From: Notospermus geniculatus
Lineage: Eukaryota > Nemertea > Pilidiophora > Heteronemertea > Lineidae
NCBI GenBank assembly: GCA_002633025.1
Contig: NMRB01000257.1
Coordinates: 113,991-177,990 of the forward strand
Length of the DNA stretch: 64,000 nt
Direction of reading: 5' to 3'
The position numbers were made by a program, and so were the translations under genes. This document shows, piece after piece, positions 53,653 through 62,746 of the stretch; within the stretch, counting starts at the first letter, position 1, and every line of letters begins with the position of its first letter. The notes below the pieces were generated by a model. That model saw nothing but the letters and a program-made list of their open reading frames with translations. It did no database searches and was not told the origin of the DNA.

Positions 53653-54413
53653 TCGCTGATATTTTTAGGCCTATTTGCAATAAAATTGCACAGAACCTAA
53701 ATTTTATGAATGTTTAGTTTGAGGTATTTTAGAATAGATATTAAACTCTCGGCGGAGGGTCTTGGTTGCGACACCAAACCCGCTCGGGTGGAGCAAAAAT
53801 TCCGTCCAAACCCTCGGCGAAGCGCCTCGTGTTTGGACTACATTTTAGCTCCACCCTCGCGGGTTTGGTGTCGCAACCAAGACCCTCCGCCTCGGGTTTA
53901 ATTCCTTAAACACAGAGAAGGTCCCCAAAATGCTTGCCTGATACGTACTTCAACGAAGCAAGCCCTAGTTTTCAGCACACATTGAAAAACTGCAGGCAGT
54001 GCTCTAATTAGTCTCGCTTGCCAGACGCTACGGGCTCACCCCTTCGGTAAATCACACTCCGCGTCTGGCTCTTTTAGAGATTAACAGTCGTGAAGACCGA
54101 GCCCTCGCTGATATTTTTAGGCCTATTTGCAATAAAATTGCACAGAACCTAAATTTTATGAATGTTTAGTTTGAGGTATTTTAGAATAGATAGGAGCAAA
54201 AATTCCGTCCAAACCCTCGGCGAAGCGCCTCGGGTTTGGACTACATTTTAGCTCCACCCTCGGGGGTTTGGTGTCGCAACCAAGACCCGACGCCGAGGGT
54301 TTAATTCCTTAAACACAGAGAAGGTCCCCAAAATGCTTGCCTGATACGTACTTCAACGAAGCAAGCCCTAGTTTTCAGCACACATTGAAAAAACTGCAGG
54401 CAGAGCTCTAATG
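53653..54413. repeat. Direct duplication of ~320 bp around a palindrome
   Basis: CTCGCTGATATTTTTAGGCC starts both copies (53653 and 54105). Each continues through TTTGAGGTATTTTAGAATAG, a palindrome, and AAGGTCCCCAAAATGCTTG. In copy 2 the left arm of the palindrome has been deleted. Confidence 0.8.
53742..53904. mobile_element. Palindromic element, TCTTGGTTGCGACACCAAAC
   Basis: GGGTCTTGGTTGCGACACCA and TGGTGTCGCAACCAAGACCC; inner GTCCAAACCCTCGGCGAAGC hairpin. A one-armed relic is at 54192-54300. Confidence 0.8.
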
Positions 54414-54547
54414 TATTCAGATAGACCATAGTACATTTTACACTAAACGTCCGTGAACATAAGTACTTTCTGAATTCAATACAGTGCGGCTTTAAACGTG
54501 TTCTACCCTTTTCGGCGACTGTTACACAAATCTGCATTAATTTTCAG

Positions 54548-54675
54548 ACGTTTGCAAAGGGAACAGTTATGTTCACTTTAAAAAGCGTGATGGGACTGGA
54601 GGAGGGTACTGCAAATGTACGAGTAGTGGTAATTTCTTTTGTAAAGGGGAACCAGTGCAGGCGGTCGGATACTAA
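54548..54675 (+). CDS. Small secreted four-cysteine protein, copy C (last exon only)
   Basis: The exon follows a TTTTCAG acceptor and starts in the same phase as the last exons of copies A and B. It encodes VCKGNSYVHFKKRDG, then YCKCTSSGNFFCKG and ends QAVGY before TAA at 54673-54675. The spacing C...C-x-C...G...C and the final C-x-G match the paralogues. No signal-peptide exons were found upstream: within 230 bp lies a repeat that in copy A is located before exon 1, so exons 1 and 2 may have been deleted. It could also act as an alternative last exon for copy B, whose phase fits. Confidence 0.65.
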
Positions 54676-54777
54676 TAATATTGACCACCACCAGAAGCTG
54701 CTCAGGAGGATTCACCATAGATAATAATCCTCAGCAAAATTTTTAAGTGACTTCATTATGTATCAACCATTGTAATG

Positions 54778-55292
54778 CATAAAGGAATCAACCATAAAGG
54801 TTCAACTTACAAATTTTGCATTTTATAAAATGTGGACAGTATCCCTTTAAACCTCAACAGATTTGCATTCTGACTCTTCCATATGATGGGCAAGACCCTT
54901 CTGCATGTTCAGTGCAAAATATATTGAATTCAGACTAGTTGACCTTATGATACAAAAGGACTGAATTAATGAGAACCCCACGAACGATGAGAGCTCAGGG
55001 TCATCTGTGTACATTTGAATAGGCTAACGTACATTTGCACATGGAACACTAAAAGTGCTGAAAATAGCTCTGTTATCCTCAGAAACGGAATTCAAGGCAT
55101 CAAGTTGACAGATTCATGTACCCCACCACCATAAAAAAGTTGAAGCTCCTGCCTATTACGTAAAGCCAAAATTCAGGCAGTGAGAGACATCTGGTGGCAA
55201 CAAATGAAGTGTGTCCCTCAGTTACTTCAGCGTTCGCAGTTAAACCTTGGAGGAATTATACTGGTTAAACCTTTATGTTTGATTCCTTTATG
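54778..55292. mobile_element. TIR element in the gene C 3' region
   Basis: CATAAAGGAATCAACCATAA and its near inverse TTATGTTTGATTCCTTTATG bound about 515 bp. Part of the left half occurs inverted at about 47290-47453. Confidence 0.7.
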
Positions 55293-55436
55293 ATTAATGT
55301 CATGCCATAATGGGAAAAATCAAGGCACGGATGACATCACGAAATTCTTTATTTTCTCATATTTCAATGTTGTACGGCCCGCCACCTTTTGCCCGTAAAC
55401 TGTACTAACATGTAAGAACTGAGAAGTTTGGAGAAT

Positions 55437-55442
55437 AATAAA
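55437..55442 (+). promoter_or_regulatory. Poly(A) signal AATAAA of gene C
   Basis: AATAAA preceded by CGCCACCTTTTGCCCGTAAA and CTGTACTAACATGTAAGAA, which align with the 3' UTRs of genes A and B. Confidence 0.7.
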
Positions 55443-55499
55443 ACATGAAGTCTATGAGGCTGTTCACGTGACGTTCTTTCTTTATGACTTATTTTAGTT

Positions 55500-56110
55500 T
55501 AAAGGGACTAGGAAAATTTTTTCACGCTTCGGTTATTACAAAATGCTAGTCATTCATGATAAATTCCCACCGTCAATTCACTTTTTCAATTAAGTGTTAA
55601 CGGATTTGTCTGGGTGTCAGTAATTATCACCACACCATGGAGCATTCACCACGTCACTTGGGAACCTAATCAACATAACAGAGTACAAGCTCGCTCCATA
55701 CAATACATACAGCGACACTGTTGATTAGGTTCCCAGTGAATGCTCCATGGTGTGGTGATGACTGATTTGTCTGGGTGCCAGTAATAGCACTCCAAAAGAG
55801 CGCAGCACCTGACGGGACAGCGTCATGACGTCCCGCACGTCATTTCTGAACGCATGACTGGAAAAAAATCCGGTTGTTTCAGCGATCATGACGTCGTGAA
55901 ACAATCTGATTTTTTTTCGTTTCGCCTCAAAACATCATGAATGACGTGCGGGACGTCTTGGACGCTGTCCCGTCAGGTGCTGCACTCTTTTAGAGGAATA
56001 TCCTGTATTAACACTTAATTGAAAAAGTGAATTGACGGTGGGAATTTATCATGAAAGACTAGCATTTTGTAATAACCGAAGCTTGGAAAAAATTTTCCTA
56101 GCGGTCCTAG
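55500..56110. mobile_element. Nested set of three palindromic elements
   Basis: Outer arms AGGAAAATTTTTTCACGCTT and the inverse near 56080, with AAAAAGTGAATTGACGGTGG. Inside, 55628-55760 is a palindrome (ACCACACCATGGAGCATTCA) flanked by a ~20-bp repeat TTTGTCTGGGTG[TC]CAGTAAT, and 55790-55992 another (AGCACCTGACGGGACAGCGT). Confidence 0.75.
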
Positions 56111-56292
56111 AACGTCACGAACTTCGACGTCACAGAGAAGAAGAGCATGGCAAAAGTCATCCATAATGACATGAGATGGTGGTCCAGTATGGACGGTTAT
56201 AACCCCAAATAACGTACTCCACGTCCAGTTGTAGGCCTACTGCTGTACGAAAACTGAGTCAGCTAGATGAATCTCACCAGGTGATGTAGATC

Positions 56293-56468
56293 ACTGCCGG
56301 TGTAACAGTACAGAGTGTCCCCCTGTAAAAAGTGTCCACTTCTATTGTTGAATGAAGGATTAAGGTGCATGGCTATAGAAACCAATCGCCAGAGATTAGA
56401 ATGCAACAATAGGATATTTTGTCCCTAGGACAGTTTTTCCTAGGGACATTCTTTCCGTTCACACCTGT
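56293..56468. mobile_element. MITE, AATGTCCCC family
   Basis: GGTGTAACAGTACAGAGTGT and ATTCTTTCCGTTCACACCTG; closest copy to the one in the LicD intron. Confidence 0.75.
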
Positions 56469-56520
56469 GCCCATCCCTTCTCAAAATTTGGTGATTTTGC
56501 AGACAAGTATTAAATGGTGT

Positions 56521-57115
56521 GTTAAAGGGAGACATGCGAAAAATATTGCCCCCGGCGGGCACAAGTTGTCTTTGTTTTGATTAGCGCACAGCGCCGTCTG
56601 TTAATAGGCGGTGACGCTGGCACTACGCTACTGCACAGGCCCCTGGAGAGCTATCAGTGAGTTTAGAACACGTATCTAACCAAACGTATCTGAAAAACAC
56701 AACACGTATCTAAAAACACACCACGAGCTCAAAAATTCGTGAGCTCGGTGTGTTTTTTTACAAACTAGTGTTTTTTTTGGTTAGATACGTGTTCTTAACT
56801 CACTGATAGCTCTCCAGGACCCATATTCATAAAAGTACTTAAGTGTAAGTGTGACACTTATCCTTTGTTCAACACAAAAGATAAGTATCACACTAAGAAC
56901 TTTTCGTCCAAGCCCTATTCTTGTACATATCATGTCTGGAATAAAAATATGTTTAAACTAAACTAACACTTAGACTTAAGTAGTTTTATGAGTATGGGCC
57001 CAGGGGCCTGTGCTACAGCGTAGTGTCACCGCGTATTAACAGACGGCGCTGTGCGCTAATCAAAACAAAGACAACCTGTGCCGCCGGGCATTATTTTTCG
57101 CATGTCTCCCTTTAA
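56521..57115. mobile_element. Four-level nested foldback
   Basis: Outer arms AAAGGGAGACATGCGAAAAA / CGCATGTCTCCCTTTAA. Inside lies 56645-56815 (GAGAGCTATCAGTGAGTTTA and inverse) and 56818-57001 (GGACCCATATTCATAAAAGT and inverse). The last is itself split by about 58 bp near 56908 (CTTTTCGTCCAAGCCCTATT). Confidence 0.8.
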
Positions 57116-57372
57116 CTTGTCAACAACTGGACAAGAACGCAAAAACGGAAACAGAAGACCAGTTTTGTCCCAGGTTTCAGAACACATTTGACGTTAAACT
57201 CTTTAAAGGGGACTTAAATACCTCCAAACTGTGCAGATAACATTTTCCACAGATGAATATATGGAGAAAGATTGCATATAACAATAGCCATCATTTTCCA
57301 TTCCGTAACCTTGTGTAAAAGGATGAAAGACATTTTCGCGTTCTGAACACTTCACTTTTTAGAGTGTAAAGC

Positions 57373-57513
57373 GGCCTATCCACGTACAATATTATTGCAC
57401 AATATGAGGATCAAAATGGGCAATAGTATTGCCAATCTTTCTTCCATTCATATGCCAGAAGCACATGATACCTATTTTGGGCCCCATATTGTGCAATAAT
57501 ATTGTACCGTGGA
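57373..57513. mobile_element. Palindromic MITE, CACGTACAATATTATTGCAC
   Basis: GTACAATATTATTGCACAAT and ATTGTGCAATAATATTGTAC, loop about 95 bp. Confidence 0.75.
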
Positions 57514-57734
57514 AAAAACGCTTTAGAAGTTACCTCAAGAGGCCCTTTAAAACCCTACAGAAGTTTCAATACCGTAACCCAAACCATTATCAAAATATAA
57601 AATCCTGTGAAACGTTTCACAAACGCCCCCTGTAGGCCAAAACAGGACTCCAACCGTGTTCAAAATTGAATTCGAAGTAGATCTTAGGCCCGTACCGCCA
57701 AACGGACTGACGTGCGAAAGACCACCACTCAATG

Positions 57735-57845
57735 CTGATATTCATAAAAGTTAGCAAATGCTTTTACTTAAGATTTGCAAAGCTATGTTCTATGTATTAC
57801 AAAACTTGAAGTAAAGGCATTTGCTCTCTTTTATAAATATCAGCC
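57735..57845. mobile_element. Palindromic MITE, CTGATATTCATAAAAGTTAG
   Basis: CTGATATTCATAAAAG and TTTTATAAATATCAG ends, GCAAATGCTTTTACTT core shared with 3229-3348. Confidence 0.75.
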
Positions 57846-57959
57846 AATAACCCCAACCTCAGCATAAGCCCTGCTGGACCTTCGGCCAAGTGGGTTAAAA
57901 AACGTCATATTTTCGGTATAATGGAATCATTCACCCCCTTGAAGGAAAGCATGTGACCA

Positions 57960-58130
57960 GGTGTGACAGGGATCAAAGTCCCCCTGGATACAAAGTCCGG
58001 CCTTATTGTTCAGCGAGGGATTAGAGTATATGGCTACGGAGACCATGGCCATTCGGATATCACCTTACAATAGAGGGTTATTGTTTGGCGCCATTCCATT
58101 CCTAGGACGTTTATTCCTATCACACCTGGT
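57960..58130. mobile_element. MITE, ACCAGGTGTGACAGGG, related to AATGTCCCC family
   Basis: CCAGGTGTGACAGGGATC and ATCACACCTGG are ends; AAAGTCCCCCTGG and TTATTGTTC motifs parallel 26399-26573. Confidence 0.65.
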
Positions 58131-58140
58131 CACATATGGT

Positions 58141-58400
58141 TAACCGACCGACAGGCCTATAGAATAAATAGGCCTGTGTACCAGGTATCATATACACAGA
58201 TAGACACATCTTTGTAGGTATGAATTTCTCCGGTCTTTATTGACGATTTATCGAACCCCGTCAAAAATCACCAATTAGGAGACAACTCAGGTTTTTAACT
58301 TATTGACTTATATTTCGTTTTGACGACGGCTGTCTGCATGGCGACTTCAACACCTGGGTCCTAACCTGTCATAGGCCTGAGAACAGCAGAATAGGCTGCT
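58141..58400 (+). repeat. Upstream block of the cysteine-rich gene family, copy 3
   Basis: GACAGGCCTATAG, TTTATCGAACCC and AAAATCACCAATTAGGAGA align with the blocks at 31828 and 38172. No gene copy is visible after it before the window end. Confidence 0.45.
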
Positions 58401-58526
58401 AGGACTAGCGAATTCTCTTAACAAATTTGGACAGAAGAGGTGAGTGTAGTATTTCTGTTATTTCGGCAAATATATGTTCGTTACATGTATACTGGACTAC
58501 GGCTTCAGATTATCCCTCAAAAGTGT

Positions 58527-58572
58527 CTTTTACCCCCCCCCCACCCCCCCCCCCCCATAACCCCCCCAAACA
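58527..58572. repeat. Interrupted poly-C tract
   Basis: Nearly pure C runs in the 58531-58570 stretch, likely assembly-unstable. Confidence 0.8.
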
Positions 58573-58782
58573 AAACTACAAAGAAAGGACCCTTGCAATG
58601 GGGCACCGGCGCAACATTCTATCCCACCAGATGTCTCTCTAGTAGTACCAGGTTAAATGCTATAGGCAAAATGAATAGAGCCAACCTGTTTTTGCTGAAT
58701 ACTGAGAAAACGGTCCATTATAAATCCACCAACATGCAGTGGAAAAGTTCTTCATAATAGCGATCCGCTGGTTCCTCAATTT

Positions 58783-58900
58783 GGAGGGCCGAAATCCATA
58801 AAACCTTGCTAGGCTTAGTTGCCTGCTAAAGTGCCCAGTTTGTACAGGCCGATGTACACAACTAGCAACCAACTAAGCTAGCAAGGTTTTATGGATTTGG
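58783..58900. mobile_element. Palindromic MITE, GGGCCGAAATCCATAAAACC
   Basis: GGGCCGAAATCCATAAAACC and GGTTTTATGGATTTGGGCCC. Only the right half occurs at 62747-62800, at the border of a segmental duplication. Confidence 0.75.
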
Positions 58901-59725
58901 GCCCTGGTTCAGCAATATGTTATTGACCCTTGCAAAATGACGTGGGACCCGTAAAATCCCAATTTTTGAGGTGTCTTTCACTTCTGGGATCTCTACTAGA
59001 AATTGCCTGAGGTCCGGGCCCCCCGCTTCTTAATTTTAGGGTACACATATGCTTGTTCCTGAGGTTGAAAAGGACCCCCTTAATATGGAAGGAACCAAGG
59101 GAAATTTTCCACCCCTTTCTGCGGGCTTTTTTCACCCAATTAGACCCCCTAATGGAAGGACCCAAGACATTTTCACCTTTTTTTCGGGAGGAACGAAATG
59201 AGACTCGGATATGATGCACTACACGAGGTACTCGTTGGGGATAAGGTAAATGCCGGTGTAAATGATAAAGCGCGGCCTGACCCGAAAGACGCCTGTACAA
59301 CGGGAGGGATAACTCGTCGCTGGGATTAAGAATAGGACTTACATATCCCTTTTTGTTATTTTTTCGGGAAGAGAACCTTTTGACCCCTTTTTAAGAATTT
59401 TTGTGGAGAAAAGTCATTCAAAGTACCCCTATTTTAAGTGTTTTTCGGGACTTTTTTCCCGAACAGTGCTGCCGAAAATGACCCCTTTCCCCGAGAAAAT
59501 TGGAACGAGCATACGGTATAGTCGACCTCTGAGTGGGGGACCCGGGCCCTGAGGAACCAAGTTGGGGTCAAATATTTGCGAAATTCGGAGACGACTTCTA
59601 CTTTTATTATCATTTTGTGTGTCGTTTTTTGTGCTCTTTGTTGGATACCACCTGATGGAAAAATACACTACAACACAACACACGGAACTAAAGTGTCGAC
59701 ACACCTGACAATGTGCAAAGAACCC
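58868..59725 (+). repeat. Segmental duplication, copy 1
   Basis: CCAACTAAGCTAGCAAGGTT to AAGTGTCGACACACCTG aligns collinearly with 62747-63855. Frames within (such as 58920-59300 on minus) recur in both copies, but stops and indels make coding unlikely. Confidence 0.85.
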
Positions 59726-59728
59726 TAA

Positions 59729-59902
59729 TGCCCGTTTTATACACAGTAGGATTTTTTTGTACTAAAAATTATAAATGAGGCTCATGAAGGGTGATTTCGG
59801 TCATAGGCTACTGATTGCCGTGCTGAAAGGCATTGTGAACACCCATTTAAGCCCCACTTATAATTTTTAGTACAAGAAAAATCCTACCGTGTACAACGGG
59901 CA
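59729..59902. mobile_element. TAA-flanked palindromic MITE, TGCCCGTTTTATACAC
   Basis: TGCCCGTTTTATACACAGTA and the near inverse, flanked by TAA (59726-59728 and 59903-59905). The second copy of the duplication reads CCCTAAACAAGTTCTT across this point, with no element. A TWA-type 3-bp duplication fits PIF/Harbinger. Confidence 0.8.
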
Positions 59903-60057
59903 TAACAAGTTCTTAAAGTTTTCGGGAAAATATATCTACATGTACATGTAAAATACGGCCCTTTAATTGTTGGTGCACAAAGCCAGGAAACAAATCATTG
60001 TTCACGATGTAACGTTATTTTCGCACCAGATCACTTCCTGTCCAAGGCCGTGTTCAG

Positions 60058-60194
60058 TTAGTATAGAGTTTTCGCAAAGCCGTCGAAAAGCCGACGCGAA
60101 CGTCTATGCTATTGTTCGCTGCTGTCTTCGTGGTATCGAACAATGGGGTTGGCGTTCGCGTTGGCGTTTCGGGGGCTTTGCGAAAACTCTATAC
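60058..60194. mobile_element. Palindromic MITE, GAGTTTTCGCAAAGC family
   Basis: AGTATAGAGTTTTCGCAAAG and CTTTGCGAAAACTCTATACT. Third copy, outer ends slightly longer. Confidence 0.75.
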
Positions 60195-60555
60195 TATTGC
60201 ACCAACTGGCACGAAATTTCACTAATAAGTGTAGTGTGGGGCCAAGTGGTGTCTCGTGTAGTAGAATTTACGTATCATTAGAGTTTTTTCGAGAAATCGA
60301 CACTTTTGTTTGGGCGACGATCGCGATGTATGGACGATTGTATAGCACTCGTAAAAAACTGAATGTTGTGTCAGAAAGAACGATGGCAGAGAAAGAAATC
60401 TTCAAAATATACCTGTATTAGACGATCATTTGTATCAGGATCTTGTCACCTACTTAATTCCAAAACAGTGCGTTCCACGAATTACTAGAATTCAGCAGAA
60501 ATACGCGAGAAGTTGCCTCAGCAGACGAGTTGTCTTTTAAGGCCACCATGTTGGT

Positions 60556-60828
60556 TAGACTGGTTCCCGGTCCCAACATAGCTCAAGGATAAGGGACCGG
60601 TATTGCCTGATGTACCGACGCAGTTGATTGGCTAGCTCTTTTTCATTTTGAATTTGTAATGTCGCCGTTGATTGCTTAGCTATTTTGGGATGTGAGGTAA
60701 GTAAGCTAGTTCTCAGTACTGCGGAGTATCTTCTGTGACGTCATAACATGGCAGTTTTCTGCCAAGTATGGCCGCCCATCACCGGTCCCTTTCTCTCCGA
60801 GAGCTATGTTGGGACAGGGAACCAGTCT
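60556..60828. mobile_element. Foldback element, AGACTGGTTCCCGGTCCCAA
   Basis: AGACTGGTTCCCGGTCCCAA and TTGGGACAGGGAACCAGTCT; inner GAGCTATGTTG pair; centre 220 bp. Confidence 0.75.
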
Positions 60829-60839
60829 ACATGTTGGTT

Positions 60840-61169
60840 CATCATAGACATGACCGTGTGGTGTCTGTTTCATGTTAGTTGATACTATATCCCGTGCTGC
60901 GCTGTATATACATACAATGACAGGTAGGCACAGCATGTTGTTATTCGTAAGGAAAACTTGGAAATGAATATTTTTAATTTCAATATCATTGTGGGAATTT
61001 TTGGAATGATGACACCGTGTTTACGTTTTAAGTAAGTAAATGAAAAAAAAATTATTAGTAAGTAAATGAAAAAAAAATATTGGTAGCGAATGTACATTCA
61101 CCAGGCTTGTTCTGTTAAAAATAGATCGAATTTCGTCGCGAACAGGAATACGTCGAATTACAGCTGCGC
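60840..61169. other. No gene recognised
   Basis: Includes a two-unit repeat AGTAAGTAAATGAAAAAAAA near 61030-61078. Confidence 0.4.
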
Positions 61170-61393
61170 CATGACAGATCTTTCAAATAATTGCCTCTTA
61201 TCTCAGGTGGAACATTCCAAAATTTAATTGCTGGACATCTGTTTATTCATATATGATATATAAATCTTGATATTTCTGGCAGATTTCATCTGACACACGG
61301 AAGGTAAGAATGTTCACTCATTTTTATTCAATTTCTGTTGCTGTCGAATTTTTTTGTTAATAACACTTTGGAACATAGCTGCATGTCAGACAG

Positions 61394-61512
61394 AGGGCCG
61401 TATTCTAGAACGTTCCTTAACATAAAGGTCCACCTTAAATCTATTGTTCTCGATGGTTTTACAATAGACTTAAGGTCGACCTTAACGTTAAGGAACGTTC
61501 TAGAATACGGGC
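61394..61512. mobile_element. Palindromic MITE, GGGCCGTATTCTAGA family
   Basis: GGGCCGTATTCTAGAACGTT and AACGTTCTAGAATACGGGCC with an inner AAGGTCCACCTTAA / TTAAGGTCGACCTTAA pair. Confidence 0.85.
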
Positions 61513-61548
61513 CTTTGTGTTTTAAGGTAGGTCTTTATTTATGCTAAG

Positions 61549-61667
61549 GTCCGTATTCTAGAAGCCACCTTAACTCTAAGGTCCACTTTAATCTTTTGTA
61601 TTCTGCCCTGCGAACAATAGCTAAAGGTAGACCTTACACTTAAGGAAGCTTCTAGAATACGGCCCTA
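61549..61667. mobile_element. Palindromic MITE, GGGCCGTATTCTAGA family
   Basis: GGTCCGTATTCTAGAAGCCA and AAGCTTCTAGAATACGGCCC; only 36 bp from the previous copy. Confidence 0.8.
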
Positions 61668-61922
61668 AGACTCAGAGTGCCAGACACCGCCCTGTTGTCT
61701 GGTTGGCGCAGTGTCACGATCCACACCTTCAGTCAAAGATGTCTCAGGTTCAGTCGTGGCAGTGCCGCCCATTTTCAGAAGATGTCAACATTTTTTTTGT
61801 AATGTTTGCTTAATGATTCTTACTCTCAAATTGGACTTCGCCTTTTACGGACGCACAACGTACATGTACGTCCAAAACATCAGATTTTGGACTCTGATTA
61901 ACAGAGTGGTTTTAGTAGAGTA

Positions 61923-62480
61923 AAGCATGGTGCACACCTGCGATTTTTCGTGCGATTCTTAAGGAGACTCCCTTCCGACTGCTGGAGCGACTGGAGATTT
62001 ACAGGATTTGTCGCCGAGTCTGCGGCAGATCGTTGCACCAAGCGACCAGTCACTGTGGTCGACCGATTAATCGTATCTCGTCTCATATCTGATCGCTTGA
62101 GTGGTGGTTACTCTGTTTACGGGAGATTGTTGCACTGGGCGATCTGAATGACCGGTTTCAATGGCCAACGGGGACCAAAGAATTTCGGTCGCCTCAGATC
62201 AAGAGACCAAAAATTCGACATGTTTAATTTTCGGTCGCAAACGCCGACTGACCATTGCAACTAGTCGGCCGATACAAAAACGATGGAACTTTCGTTCGCA
62301 AAAGATCCGATGCGACGCCACAATAGTCGGCGACTTCAGTCGCTTTCGGAGGTCGTCTGTCGTTTGCGGATGTTTCACTGAAATGGTGCAAGTGTGGTCA
62401 GCGAGCGACCTCGCACCCGACGTGGTCGCCGGTCTCATCAGTGGTCGCATGATTTTGGTCACAGGTGTGCGCCATGTTTA
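61923..62480. mobile_element. Foldback element, AAAGCATGGTGCACACCTG
   Basis: AAAGCATGGTGCACACCTG and CAGGTGTGCGCCATGTTT bound 560 bp containing GTCGCC / GGCGAC and CGATC units in both orientations. Confidence 0.65.
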
Positions 62481-62559
62481 ACCAGCATGTTCAGAAGTTC
62501 TAGGTTCTATCTCAAAGGGGAACCCGCATGACTGCAGATGGCGCAGTCAGTATAAAGCC

Positions 62560-62745
62560 TGGCGCACACTAGAGAATTCAGCTTAGACAAATTTCAGTCC
62601 TGACCGATTCCATAAGCAGAATTCCCTAGTGTGCGGGCAATTTCAGGCTAGAATTTGGTCATTTCTGACCAAAGCGCGAATATCAAACATGTTTGATAAT
62701 TTTGGTCAGGCCTGACCGATTCCATACAGTGTGCGGGGGACGTAA
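62560..62745. mobile_element. Palindromic element, GCCTGGCGCACAC
   Basis: CACACTAGAGAATTC / GAATTCCCTAGTGTG and repeated CTGACCGATTCCATA. The AAAGC(C/T)TGGCGCACA start is shared with the element above and with 36265-36420. Confidence 0.55.
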
Positions 62746-62746
62746 C

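Larger units (their letters stand above)
61170..61930 (+). repeat. Dispersed segment, copy with two MITEs
   Basis: Collinear with 42290-42800 but carries GGGCCGTATTCTAGA-family elements at 61394-61512 and 61549-61667 that the other copy lacks. Confidence 0.75.
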
